Of a DNA stretch of 64,000 bases, positions 17,360-26,183 are shown in pieces. The notes below the pieces were generated by a model, which saw only the letters and a list, made by a program, of their open reading frames with translations, was not told where the DNA came from and searched no databases. Position 1 is the first letter of the stretch, and every line of letters starts with the position of its first letter. The position numbers and the translations under genes are program-made. This DNA comes from Streptomyces rugosispiralis (GTDB lineage Bacteria; Actinomycetota; Actinomycetes; Streptomycetales; Streptomycetaceae), in NCBI RefSeq assembly GCF_024505145.1, contig NZ_JANIAA010000001.1, forward strand, positions 310,001-374,000. Reading direction: 5' to 3'.

Positions 17360-18246
17360 TGTCCACCGTAGTCCTGCTCGCCCTCACCGGGCTCGGCCTG
17401 GGCGCGCTGTACTTCCTGGTCGCCTCGGGCCTCTCGTTGATCTTCGGCCTGATGGACGTGCTCAACTTCGCCCATGGAGCCCTGATGTCCGTCGGCGCCT
17501 ACGGCACCTGGTGGGCCGCCTCCGGCCACCTCCCCGGCGCCGGGCCCGGCGGCGCCGGCTTCGCCCTCGCGGTCGTCTTCGGCACCGCGGTCGGCACCGT
17601 CGCCGCGGTTCTGCTCGAACTCGCCGTCATCCGCCCGCTCTACGCCCGCCCCCGCGAGCAGATCCTGGCCACCGTCGGCGTGGGCCTGGCCGTTCCCGCG
17701 TTGCTCTCCGCGATCTGGGGCGCTGACGCCCGGCCCTTCCCCGGACCCGAAGCGCTGTCCGGCACCGTCGGCCTGCTGGGCGCCGAGGTGCCGCTCAACC
17801 GCCTGGTGCTGATCGCCGCCGCCCTCGTGGTACTGGCCGCTCTCAGGCTGTTCCTGGGCCGGACCCGGCACGGTCTGGTCGTCCGCGCGGGCGTGGAGGA
17901 CCGGGCCATGGTCACCGCGCTCGGCATCGACGTGCGCAAAGCCTTCACCCTGGTCTTCGCCATCGGCGGAGCGGCAGCGGCCCTCGGCGGCGCGATCGGC
18001 GGTCTCTATTTCGGCTCGGTCGACCCCGAACAGGGCACCTCGCTGCTGATCTTCGCCTTCGTGGTCGTCGTCATGGGCGGCATGGGCTCGCTCACCGGTG
18101 CCGCGCTGGCCTCGGTCGCCGTGGGCCTCGTCCAGCAGTTCGCCAACTACTACACCACCGCAGGACTCGGCGACCTCGCCGTCGTCGTCCTGCTCGCCGC
18201 CCTGCTGCTCATCCGGCCGCGTGGGCTGACCGGGAGACTCGCATGA
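17359..18246 (+). CDS. Liv-type ABC transporter permease (LivH type)
   Basis: A 295-residue integral membrane permease with about eight hydrophobic segments, starting GLGLGALYFLVASGLSLIFGLMDVLNFAHG, which is the conserved LivH N-terminal region. ATG 17359 overlaps the preceding stop. It pairs with the LivM-type permease that overlaps its end by ATGA. Confidence 0.9.
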   Translation: MSTVVLLALTGLGLGALYFLVASGLSLIFGLMDVLNFAHGALMSVGAYGTWWAASGHLPGAGPGGAGFALAVVFGTAVGTVAAVLLELAVIRPLYARPREQILATVGVGLAVPALLSAIWGADARPFPGPEALSGTVGLLGAEVPLNRLVLIAAALVVLAALRLFLGRTRHGLVVRAGVEDRAMVTALGIDVRKAFTLVFAIGGAAAALGGAIGGLYFGSVDPEQGTSLLIFAFVVVVMGGMGSLTGAALASVAVGLVQQFANYYTTAGLGDLAVVVLLAALLLIRPRGLTGRLA

Positions 18247-19370
18247 CCACCGCCACCCGGCCGCGCGGTGAGACCCGCGCGGCGGACCGACCCCCTGTCA
18301 CCCGCTCCGAAAGGTTCAGGCGAGCCACCCGCTGGTGGCCGGCGCTGCCGCTGGTGGTCCTGTTCCTCGTCCCCTACAGCGCGCTGCCCCTGCCCGGCCT
18401 GCTGGACGGACCGATCGGCAGCCCGGGCAACCTCCAACTGCTCTCCCTGTGCCTGGTATTCGGAGCCCTGGCCACCGGCTACGACCTGCTGCTCGGCCGC
18501 ACCGGGCTGCTGTCGTTCGGCCACGCGCTCTACTTCGCCGCGGGTACCTACGTCACCAACACCATCATGCTGGAGGCGGGGCTGCCCTTCGCCGTCTCCG
18601 CGCCGCTCGGCCTGCTCGCCGGGGTGGCGCTGTCCGCACTGCTGGGCGCGGTCAGCCTGCGGGTGACGGGCATCGGCTTCTCCATGGTGACCCTCGCCTT
18701 CGCGCAGGCCGCCTCGATCCTCGTACAACGCGACCCGGGCGGCGTCACGGGTGGCGAGGAGGGCAGGGCCGCCCCCGCGGACAAGCTGCCCGCCGCGCTG
18801 ATCGGCATCGAGCACACCGCCAACCTGTACTGGGTCGCCCTGGCCTACCTCGTCGTCGTGCTGCTCGTCGTCCAATGGGCGGTCCGCTCACCCACCGGCC
18901 GGGTCTGGGAGGGCATCAAGGAGAACGAGCGCCGGGTCGAGGTGCTGGGGCTGCGCCCCTACGGCTTCAAGCTGACCGCCTTCGTCCTGGCCGGTGCCCT
19001 GGCCGCGCTCGGCGGCATCGTCCACCTGCTGCTGACCGGCGGCGCCACCCCGCAGACCACCACCTCCGACTTCACCCTCTCCCTGCTGGTGATGGTGGTA
19101 CTGGGCGGCTCCGGCACCCGGTGGGGTCCCCTGGCCGGCGGCATCCTCTACACCTGGGCCGACCACCGGCTCGGCGACCTGTCGGGTTCCGGTGCTGTCA
19201 CCGGGTTGCCCGCCGTGCTGCGAGTGCCACTGTCGCAGCCGCTGTTCCTGCTCGGCGCGCTGTTCGTCGCGGTGATCTACCTGCTGCCCGGCGGCCTGGT
19301 CCGGCTGCCGGCTCGGCTGCGCGCGGCGCGCACCTTGCGCGCCGCCACCGGCGGCAAGGCGGCCCTGTGA
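18243..19370 (+). CDS. Liv-type ABC transporter permease (LivM type)
   Basis: A 375-residue membrane permease. The segments GYDLLLGRTGLLSFGHALYF and VVLGGSGTRWGPLAGG are typical of LivM. It carries a hydrophilic, Arg-rich N-terminus and a basic C-terminal tail. It is the last gene of the operon; the PHB depolymerase starts 350 bases later and probably has its own promoter. Confidence 0.9.
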   Translation: MTTATRPRGETRAADRPPVTRSERFRRATRWWPALPLVVLFLVPYSALPLPGLLDGPIGSPGNLQLLSLCLVFGALATGYDLLLGRTGLLSFGHALYFAAGTYVTNTIMLEAGLPFAVSAPLGLLAGVALSALLGAVSLRVTGIGFSMVTLAFAQAASILVQRDPGGVTGGEEGRAAPADKLPAALIGIEHTANLYWVALAYLVVVLLVVQWAVRSPTGRVWEGIKENERRVEVLGLRPYGFKLTAFVLAGALAALGGIVHLLLTGGATPQTTTSDFTLSLLVMVVLGGSGTRWGPLAGGILYTWADHRLGDLSGSGAVTGLPAVLRVPLSQPLFLLGALFVAVIYLLPGGLVRLPARLRAARTLRAATGGKAAL

Positions 19371-19720
19371 CGGGCCGGGCGCCGACGGACCGTGCCAGGC
19401 GCGGGGCGGTGACCGCCCGAAGTGCCCGGCGCATACGGCCGGTCGTGACGCCTGGCCCGCCCCCCGTGTCATGGCCGCACCGCCCACACCATGGGTACGC
19501 GAGCCACGTCGGCCGCCGTTTCCCTGGCCGCCCCTCCCATATCGCGGCCGGTCGCCCGGTCGTACGGTCCGCTTACAGCAAGCCGGTATGTCAGCCCGCC
19601 GATGCGTCAGCGCCACGCACCGGCCAACAGGACCGGCCCGGCCGGTCCCGTGAAGTGGCATGGCAAGGCGCCGTACGGCGTCCGTACTCCCTCCACTCCC
19701 CCACTCGATGGAGCTGCCCC
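19371..19720 (+). other. Upstream region of the PHB depolymerase
   Basis: 350 bases with no gene. An extension of the depolymerase frame runs through it but has no homology and no ribosome site. It ends with GGAG seven bases before ATG 19721. I see no clear dyad that would define an operator. Confidence 0.5.
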
Positions 19721-21193
19721 ATGCGTTTCGCCACCGTGCGCAGAGTCTTCAGACGCACTGCTCTGGCCGCCGCGCTCGGCGCGCTGGCCACGGGCCTGAC
19801 CGTCATCACCCCGCTCGCCCCCGTCGCCGATGCCGCGGCCACGGCCGGCGGCACTCTCCAGCAGGTCACCAACTTCGGTTCCAACCCCGGCAATCTGGCG
19901 ATGTACGAGTACGCGCCGACGAACCTCCCCGCGAACGCGCCACTGGTCGTGGCCCTGCACGGCTGCAGCCAGTCGGCGAGCGACTACCACACCCACTCCG
20001 GCTGGCAGAAGTTCGCCGACCAGTGGGGATTCGCCGTGGTCTACCCGCAGACCAGCTCGGCCAACAACAGCTTGTCCTGCTTCAGCTGGTTCGACGCCAC
20101 CAAGGACACCCGGGGCAAGGGCGAAGCGGCCTCCATGGTGCAGATGGTCGACCACGCCACGGCACAGTACGGCTCCGACCGCAGGCGGATCTTCGTCACC
20201 GGCCTGTCCGCCGGCGGCGGCATGACCGCGAACCTGCTCGCCGACTACCCGGACGTGTTCGCCGGCGGCGCCGTCGACTCCGGCCTCCCCGCGCAGTGCG
20301 CCACCACCGTGATCGCCGCCTCCAGCTGCCAGTACACCGGCCAGAACCTCACTCCCAAGCAGTGGGGGGACAAGGTCCGCGGTTCCTACCCCGGGTACAC
20401 CGGCCCCTGGCCACGGGTCGCGATCTGGCAGGGCACCTCCGACACCACCGTCAGGCCGGTCAACGGCACCGAGCTGCGCGACCAGTGGACCGATGTCTGG
20501 GGCATCGGCCAGACGCCCTCCAGCACACGGGACCTGACCGGCGGCACCACCGAGAGCATCTACAACGATTCCGCCGGCAAGCCCGCCGTCGCCCACTTCT
20601 CGATCTCCGGCATGGCCCATGGCCTCGCCGTGGACCCGGGCTCCGGCGCCGACCAGTGCGGCACCACGGGGACCTACTACATCGACTCCATCTGCTCCAG
20701 CTACCACACCGCGAAGTTCTGGGGCCTGGACGGCTCCAGCAGCGGCTCCCTGCCGGAGCCGTCCGGGGTCACGGTCACCGGCACCACCGACGACGGCGTC
20801 TCACTGACCTGGAACGCCGTCAGCGGGGCGGCCTCCTACCACGTCTACCGCGACGGCACCAAGGTCGGCTCCCCGGCCAACACCTCCTACACCGACACCG
20901 GCCTGTCCGCCGGCACCTCCTACCGCTACACCGTCGCCGCGGTCGACTCCACCGGCGCGGTCGGCGCCGCGTCCTCGCCGGTCACCGCGACGACGACCGG
21001 CGCCGAGCCGGCACCCACGTGCTACACCGACAACAACTACAACCAGGTCAAGGCCGGCCGCGCCCACCAGAGCCTCGGTCGGACGTATGCCAACGGTTCC
21101 AACCAGAGCCTCGGTCTGTACAACCTCGCCGTCATCCACACGCTCAAGGAGACTTCCCCGGGCTACTTCGTCCTCGCCGACTCCGGCTGCTGA
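19721..21193 (+). CDS. phaZ: Secreted polyhydroxybutyrate depolymerase
   Basis: A 490-residue extracellular esterase of the PHB-depolymerase family. A Sec signal (about 1-39, ending ADA-A) precedes the catalytic domain. The lipase box GLSAGG has S163, the oxyanion stretch is LHGCSQS, and D241 (QGTSDTT) and H300 (GMAHG) complete the triad. A fibronectin type III domain (about 347-432) and a C-terminal domain (CYTDNNYNQVKAGRA onward) follow; the latter is the expected polymer-binding part. It hydrolyses short-chain polyhydroxyalkanoate outside the cell, giving 3-hydroxybutyrate for the dehydrogenase at 9754. ATG 19721 has a good GGAG site. Confidence 0.9.
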   Translation: MRFATVRRVFRRTALAAALGALATGLTVITPLAPVADAAATAGGTLQQVTNFGSNPGNLAMYEYAPTNLPANAPLVVALHGCSQSASDYHTHSGWQKFADQWGFAVVYPQTSSANNSLSCFSWFDATKDTRGKGEAASMVQMVDHATAQYGSDRRRIFVTGLSAGGGMTANLLADYPDVFAGGAVDSGLPAQCATTVIAASSCQYTGQNLTPKQWGDKVRGSYPGYTGPWPRVAIWQGTSDTTVRPVNGTELRDQWTDVWGIGQTPSSTRDLTGGTTESIYNDSAGKPAVAHFSISGMAHGLAVDPGSGADQCGTTGTYYIDSICSSYHTAKFWGLDGSSSGSLPEPSGVTVTGTTDDGVSLTWNAVSGAASYHVYRDGTKVGSPANTSYTDTGLSAGTSYRYTVAAVDSTGAVGAASSPVTATTTGAEPAPTCYTDNNYNQVKAGRAHQSLGRTYANGSNQSLGLYNLAVIHTLKETSPGYFVLADSGC

Positions 21194-21227
21194 CCTTGGA
21201 GGCCGACTCCGCCTGCCGGCCTTGGAG
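21176..21227 (+). repeat. 26-base imperfect tandem duplication at the phaZ stop
   Basis: Units 21176-21201 and 21202-21227 are equal in length with three mismatches; both begin GCCGACTCCG and end CCTTGGAG. The first unit contains the last codons and stop of the depolymerase gene, so the second is an untranslated echo of the gene end. Confidence 0.75.
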
Positions 21228-21277
21228 CACGACGCGCCATTCGCAACGACGGCGTGTTCGCGCGGCTCGCGTAGAGG

Positions 21278-22501
21278 TCATCCCTCCTCGCGCAGGCCCC
21301 AAGGAGCGCCGTACTCGGTGAGCAGGTCGAGGAACGGGCGGGGCGGCAGGGCCTCGGGGCCGAGAACACCCTCGCCGGACCAAGCGCCGGTGGCGAGGAG
21401 TTCGAGGGCGATGACCGGGTTCATCGCGGTCTGCCAGACGACGGCCTGTGAGCCGTACTCGCGCATCGTCCACTGGTTGTCGACCACGTGGTACAGGTAC
21501 ACCTCACGGGACTCGCCGTCCTTGGTGCCCTTGGCCCAGGTGCCGGCGCAGGTCTTGCCGGTCATCCGGTCGCCGAGGGCGGCGGGGTCGGGCAGACAGG
21601 CGGCGACCACATCACGCGGCGAGACCTTCACCGGTCCGTGCTCGCCGGGCACTGTGACCTTGGTGGTCGAGTCCAGGCCCAGCTCGTGCAGGGTCTTCAG
21701 CCTCGTGATGAAGTCGTCGCCCAGCCCGTACTTGAACGTCACGCGCCGCGCGTCCACCCAGCGAGGGATCAGCAGCACCTCCTCGTGCTCGACGTTTACG
21801 CACTCCACCGGCCCGATGCCCTCGGGGAAGTCGAAAACCTCCGGTTCGCTGAACGGTGCGGTGGTGAACCAGCCGCGTTCCTTCTCGTAGACCACCGGCG
21901 GATTCAGGCACTCCTCGATGGTGGTCCAGATGCTGAACGAGGGCGCGAAGTCGTAGCCCTCGACAGTGAGGTTCGCGCCGTCGCGCACACCGATCTCCTC
22001 GATCTCGTCGAAGAGATCGTCCGCGGCGTACCGCGCGAAGACGTCCGACAGCCCCGGCTCCACGCCCATGCCGACCAGAGCCAGGCGCCCCGACTCCACC
22101 CAGCGATCTGCCAGCTCGAACTGCTTGTCACCCAGCTTCACCCCGCACTTCTCGAACGGCTGTGAGGGGTGCGGAACGGACAGCGACATCGCCATGTCCA
22201 GATAGTGTGCCCCGGCCGCGAGGGCCGCGTTGAACAAAGGCATCACGAACCGCGGATCGGTCGCGTTGAACAGGACGTCGCATCGGTGCTCGGTGAGCGC
22301 GGCCCGCACCGCGTCCTCGTCCGAAGCGTCCAGGCGCAGCGCGCTGAACCGGTCGCCGTGCCCCTTCAGCGCGGCGACGGCCGCTTCAGCGCGGGAGAGG
22401 TCGTAGTCGGCCACGACCATATGGGTCAGGAATTCCCTGCGTGCCGCGATCCGGGTGGCGGCAGTGCCGACGCCGCCCGCGCCGACGAGAAGTACTCGCA
22501 T
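21278..22501 (-). CDS. Saccharopine dehydrogenase family oxidoreductase
   Basis: A 407-residue NAD(P)-dependent enzyme. The N-terminal Rossmann motif is VLLVGAGGVGTAA, followed by FNATDPRFVMP and GAHYLDMAMS, and the central GVEPGLSDVFARY matches saccharopine-dehydrogenase-like proteins. Family members interconvert saccharopine with lysine or 2-aminoadipate semialdehyde, or act on carboxynorspermidine; the substrate is not fixed by sequence. The neighbouring phospholyase and kinase genes could generate 2-aminoadipate semialdehyde. It is divergent from the TetR gene at 22635. Confidence 0.8.
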   Translation of the reverse strand: MRVLLVGAGGVGTAATRIAARREFLTHMVVADYDLSRAEAAVAALKGHGDRFSALRLDASDEDAVRAALTEHRCDVLFNATDPRFVMPLFNAALAAGAHYLDMAMSLSVPHPSQPFEKCGVKLGDKQFELADRWVESGRLALVGMGVEPGLSDVFARYAADDLFDEIEEIGVRDGANLTVEGYDFAPSFSIWTTIEECLNPPVVYEKERGWFTTAPFSEPEVFDFPEGIGPVECVNVEHEEVLLIPRWVDARRVTFKYGLGDDFITRLKTLHELGLDSTTKVTVPGEHGPVKVSPRDVVAACLPDPAALGDRMTGKTCAGTWAKGTKDGESREVYLYHVVDNQWTMREYGSQAVVWQTAMNPVIALELLATGAWSGEGVLGPEALPPRPFLDLLTEYGAPWGLREEG

Positions 22502-22578
22502 GTCAGTGACCCTTCTTCGCTTCCGGGAGCGGGGCGCCTCCGGATTGCCCCTGATGCAACGGCACGAGGCGCTGTAAG

Positions 22579-22593
22579 GTCAACTGTGTTGGC
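22579..22593. promoter_or_regulatory. Candidate TetR operator between divergent genes
   Basis: GTCAAC-TGT-GTTGGC is an inverted repeat with one mismatch in the saccharopine-dehydrogenase/TetR intergenic region. On the minus strand it contains TTGACC, a possible -35 of the dehydrogenase promoter. Assignment to TetR is by position only. Confidence 0.3.
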
Positions 22594-22634
22594 ATAAGCC
22601 AGGGGTGCCGGCGGTGACGGAGGAGGAGAAGGGG

Positions 22635-23351
22635 ATGCCGAAGCGGGTGGTGCCCGAAGAGGCACGGCGCAGGCGCAGGCCGACGCGACAGGGCGTGGTG
22701 TTGTCCGAGACGCTCATCGTGGAATCCGCGCTGCGGATGCTGCGCGAGCACGGCAGCGCCGGCCTGACCGCCCGGCGCCTGGGAGCCGCGCTGGGTGCGG
22801 ACCCGAGCACCCTTTACCGCTACTTCGCGGGGATGGACGACCTGGCCCGAGCCATCGGCGACGAGCTGATGGGCCGGGCCTTGGACAGGTGGACGGCCAC
22901 CGGTGACTGGCGGGCCGACTTGCGCGCCCTCGGGCTCGCCCTCCACTCCTCCTATCTCGCACACCCGCAGGCCGCCGTGCTCACAGCCAGCCGGGTCAGC
23001 GGACGTCCGCGGGAGATCGCGGTCGACGAGACAATCCTCGGCATTCTGCGCGGGGCGGGCCTGCCCGATCCCGCCGCGGTCCGCTTCTACCAGGCGTTCA
23101 TCGACCTCGCCTTGGCCTTCGCCGCGCTCGACGCGGGGGAGCTGGCACTCTCCGAGGAGGCCCGCACACGGGACGAGGAGATGTGGGACTCCACCTACGC
23201 CCGGCTGCCGGCCACGTCCCACCCGAACATCGCCGCCACCGCCCCCCTGCTCGCCGCCCGGATGCTGCACAGCGCCTACCCGGTGGTCCTTGACACCTTG
23301 CTGGACGGCATCGCCACCGAACTGGCTGCCGCAGGTGCCCCGAGCGGCTGA
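22635..23351 (+). CDS. TetR family transcriptional regulator
   Basis: A 238-residue repressor. The N-terminal helix-turn-helix (about 28-72) reads GLTARRLGAALGADPSTLYRYFAG, and the C-terminal ligand domain is all-alpha (TetR_C type). The preceding stretch is strongly basic. ATG 22635 is chosen for its GGAGGAG site; a GTG at 22605 would add ten residues. It is divergent from the saccharopine-dehydrogenase-like gene, which it probably controls. Confidence 0.85.
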   Translation: MPKRVVPEEARRRRRPTRQGVVLSETLIVESALRMLREHGSAGLTARRLGAALGADPSTLYRYFAGMDDLARAIGDELMGRALDRWTATGDWRADLRALGLALHSSYLAHPQAAVLTASRVSGRPREIAVDETILGILRGAGLPDPAAVRFYQAFIDLALAFAALDAGELALSEEARTRDEEMWDSTYARLPATSHPNIAATAPLLAARMLHSAYPVVLDTLLDGIATELAAAGAPSG

Positions 23352-23456
23352 ACGACCCCGGTCCATGCCCTTTTCACATGCTCTGCTCTATCAAGTTCTG
23401 GCCGCTTCGGGCTGGTTCCGGCGGATGTTGCCGGTGGTGACCATGCGGGGCGCGGT

Positions 23457-24806
23457 TCATTGACGCGATTCCGTGGCGACGACCTTCTCGAGCACCTCCA
23501 GGAGTTCGTCGGCGTCGTCTTCGGTGAACGCCAGCGGCGGACGGATCTTGAGCGACGCCGCTGCCGGGCCCGAGGCGCTGATGAGCACTCCCGCCTCCCG
23601 CATGCCGTTGACCACGCGGGTGGCGAGCCTGGGGTCCGGGGCGGAGGGGTCATCAGGCTGTCCCAGGTCGGCCGCGAGGAACATGCCCGCGCCCCGGACG
23701 TGGAAGACGCGCTCGTTGTCGGCCATGATGCGGCGCAGCCCGGCCAGAAGCCGGTCTCCGGTGTGGCGAGCGTGCGCCAGCAGCCCTTCTTCTTCGAGGA
23801 CATCGAGCACGGCCGCGGCGGCGGCGATACTGACCGGGTTGCCGCCGAAGGTGTTGAAGTAGCGAACCTCGCTCCCGAAGCGCTCCTGTGCGTCCAGCGT
23901 GCCGACGACCGCGGAGATCGGCATTCCGTTGCCCATGGGCTTGCCCAGCACCGCGAGATCCGGCAGGAGTCCATGCCGCTCGAACCCCCACCAGCCGCCC
24001 GTCCGCCCGAAGCCCGCCTGCACTTCGTCGGCTATGTACAGCCCTCCGGCGGCCCGGACCACTTCGGCGGCGCCGCGCAGAAAGCCGGCCGGCTCCGTCT
24101 GCACGCCGTCGCTGGAGAGGACCGAGTCGAAGATGACGGCGGCCACCCCGTCCCCGCGTCCCTCAAGTTCCTCCACGGCCCGGCGTACCGACGCCGTCAT
24201 GCGCGGCCCGACCTCGCTCACCGGAGTGCGGGCGGTGTCGACCGACGGGACGGTGACAACGTGCTCGCCCAGCCGGTTGTTCGGGCCGAGCGAGGGCGAC
24301 AGCTGCGCCGCCGCGACCGTAGTGCCGTGATAGGCGTGCTGGGAGATGATGATGCCGCTACGCCCGGTGCGGTGGCGGGCGATCCGGATGGCGAGGTCGA
24401 CCGCCTCGCTTCCGGTACACGCGTAGGTGACGCGTGACAGCGGATCGGGGAAGGTGGCCAGCAGCCGCTCGGAGTACTCGATGATCGGCTCGGTCAGGTA
24501 GCGGGTGTGGGTGTTGAGGCGGCCGAGCTGCTCCGCGACGGCCTGCCGCACCTTCGGGTGGCTATGCCCGATCACCGGCACATTGTTGTAGGCGTCCAGG
24601 TAGACGCGGCCGTCGTGTCCGGTCAGGCGCGCCCCGTGTGCCTCTCGCACCGCGACAGGCTTCTCGTAGAACAGCCGGTACGCCGGTCCCAGGACACGGT
24701 CGCGACGCTGCAGCAGCCGCGCGACCTCGGGGGCGACGTCGGCGCCCTCGCGCGGGTCGAACCCGTTCGCCATGTGGACGCCGGCGGCACCAAGGGAATC
24801 GCTCAT
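23457..24806 (-). CDS. Class III PLP enzyme, amine phospho-lyase type
   Basis: A 449-residue fold-type I PLP enzyme annotated broadly as aminotransferase class III. The PLP lysine is K289 in LGKPMGNGMP, and LNTHTRYL near residue 97 resembles the LNTNSRFL motif of the vertebrate phospholyases ETNPPL/PHYKPL. These use phosphoethanolamine or 5-phosphohydroxylysine, releasing phosphate and ammonia to give an aldehyde. IADEVQAGFGR (258-268) binds the cofactor. The divergent APH-fold kinase would supply the phosphorylated substrate. A true transaminase remains possible. Confidence 0.72.
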   Translation of the reverse strand: MSDSLGAAGVHMANGFDPREGADVAPEVARLLQRRDRVLGPAYRLFYEKPVAVREAHGARLTGHDGRVYLDAYNNVPVIGHSHPKVRQAVAEQLGRLNTHTRYLTEPIIEYSERLLATFPDPLSRVTYACTGSEAVDLAIRIARHRTGRSGIIISQHAYHGTTVAAAQLSPSLGPNNRLGEHVVTVPSVDTARTPVSEVGPRMTASVRRAVEELEGRGDGVAAVIFDSVLSSDGVQTEPAGFLRGAAEVVRAAGGLYIADEVQAGFGRTGGWWGFERHGLLPDLAVLGKPMGNGMPISAVVGTLDAQERFGSEVRYFNTFGGNPVSIAAAAAVLDVLEEEGLLAHARHTGDRLLAGLRRIMADNERVFHVRGAGMFLAADLGQPDDPSAPDPRLATRVVNGMREAGVLISASGPAAASLKIRPPLAFTEDDADELLEVLEKVVATESRQ

Positions 24807-24975
24807 CAGGGCTCCGTGGGTTGTCGATGTCCGGGCGCCGCCGCTCCGGGAGAGCGGGGGCGGCAGCGCCGCACCGGCGCGGAGCGGAGCCCGGGGCCGT
24901 AGACGTCATCGCCTCTTTCCGGCCACCGGCAGACAGGTGAAACTTCCCAAGCTTCATTGCTGATGTCAAGGCAAG

Positions 24976-25073
24976 ATTGATGACCAATATTTGCTCGGAA
25001 GGACGGTGATGGTCCTGAACTCCGGAATATTCTGGCCATCACTCAGCGGTTCGGACTAGGATTGGTCATCAAT
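24976..25073. promoter_or_regulatory. Two opposed 13-base operator-like sites
   Basis: ATTGATGACCAAT (24976-24988) and its exact reverse complement ATTGGTCATCAAT (25061-25073) bracket the PLP-enzyme/kinase intergenic region. Each is itself a near-palindrome (ATTG-N5-CAAT), the size of a GntR-family half-turn operator. Their centres are 85 bases apart, about eight helical turns, suitable for looping. The GntR regulator three genes on is the obvious candidate binder. Between them lies a looser dyad anchored by AATATT at both ends. Confidence 0.65.
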
Positions 25074-25094
25074 TTCAACGAGGGGAGGGCGCTG

Positions 25095-26183
25095 GTGCCC
25101 GAGGGAGACTTCCAACCGCTGCCGCCGTTGCTGACGGACGCGGAAATCGTGCGCACCGCGCACGCGGGGTTCGACGTCACGGTCGACCGCCTCACGCGTC
25201 TGGGCGGCGAGACAGCGACGAACGCGAAGGTCGTACTGGCGGACGGCACGGCCTGCATGTTCAAGGCCGTCGCCGCACGGACTACCGCTCACGTCGAGGC
25301 CGTAGCGGCACTGCTGGAGTGGCGCAGCTCCCTCGTGGCGGCAGCGGCCCGCGCGGGCCTCCCCGTGGCCCGTGCCAGGACGGCTCCCCGGGGCGGCACC
25401 GTCGCGGTCGTCGAGGACCGTGGCCGTTTCTTGCTCATCCAGCTGTCGGCGTGGCTGCCGGGGACCGCCCTGGCGCACCATCCCGTCGCCGGCAGCGCCG
25501 CGTTGCGCGTCCGCCGCTCCCTCGGGGCCGGCGCGGCCAGGCTGCGGCAGGCGTTCACCAGCCACCCCGCTCCCCCGCGTGCCAACGACCACGAGTGGTC
25601 GTTCGAGACGACAGGGACGGTCATCTCGGACACCCTGGCCGATCCGGGCGTCCGCTCCCGCATGGGGCGCGCTGGTCTGGAGGCCGTGGAAGCCGTCGTG
25701 AGCCGTTTCGAGGGACTGGCCGAGGCGGTGCGGCAGGCGCCCCGCGGAGTCACCCACCACGACCTCAACGACTTCAATGTCCTGATCGGGGTCACTCCCG
25801 AAGGCCCGGGGGTGACCGGGGTCATCGACTTCGACGACGCCCGTACTGGCCCGCTGGTCGCGGAGGCCGCGATCGCCTCCGCCTACGCGATGCTCGGACA
25901 GCGCGACCCGGTCTCCGCCCTGGTGGAGGTCGCGCGTGGCCTCGCGGACGTCGAGCCGCTCTCCGAGCAAGAGGCGCGGCTGCTGCTGCCGGGCAGCGCG
26001 GCGCGGCTGGCGCTGAACGCCACGTTGTGGACGGCCCGCGCCGGTGCTCACAACAGCGCGTACGGGGCCCAGCGGATGAAACGGACGTGGCCGGCCCTGC
26101 ACACGCTCGCATCAGCGGACTGGGACGCGGCTGACGCCCGCGTCATCGAGGCCGCCACCGTCCCCCAGCGGGCAGCCGCATGA
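25095..26183 (+). CDS. APH-fold kinase (hydroxylysine/choline kinase-like)
   Basis: A 362-residue phosphotransferase of the aminoglycoside/choline kinase fold. The catalytic loop is HHDLNDFNV and the metal motif is GVIDFDDA. The N-terminal lobe includes AKVVLADGTACMFKAVA with the ATP lysine. Bacterial relatives next to class III PLP enzymes resemble hydroxylysine kinase (HYKK), which makes 5-phosphohydroxylysine. Antibiotic resistance is less likely given the catabolic context. The GTG at 25095 is chosen for its GAGGGGAGG site; a TTG at 25062 would overlap the operator. Its stop overlaps the GntR start by ATGA. Confidence 0.7.
   Translation: MPEGDFQPLPPLLTDAEIVRTAHAGFDVTVDRLTRLGGETATNAKVVLADGTACMFKAVAARTTAHVEAVAALLEWRSSLVAAAARAGLPVARARTAPRGGTVAVVEDRGRFLLIQLSAWLPGTALAHHPVAGSAALRVRRSLGAGAARLRQAFTSHPAPPRANDHEWSFETTGTVISDTLADPGVRSRMGRAGLEAVEAVVSRFEGLAEAVRQAPRGVTHHDLNDFNVLIGVTPEGPGVTGVIDFDDARTGPLVAEAAIASAYAMLGQRDPVSALVEVARGLADVEPLSEQEARLLLPGSAARLALNATLWTARAGAHNSAYGAQRMKRTWPALHTLASADWDAADARVIEAATVPQRAAA

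Noticed and set aside
18335..19720. 952-residue frame joining the LivM region to the PHB depolymerase
   Set aside because: The first part overlaps livM in another frame; signal peptide and ribosome site place the start at 19721.
25062..25094. TTG start for the APH-fold kinase
   Set aside because: It lies inside the operator-like site and lacks a ribosome site; GTG 25095 has GAGGGGAGG.
25095..26183. Aminoglycoside resistance gene
   Set aside because: Fold fits, but the divergent phospholyase and coupled catabolic GntR argue for metabolism.
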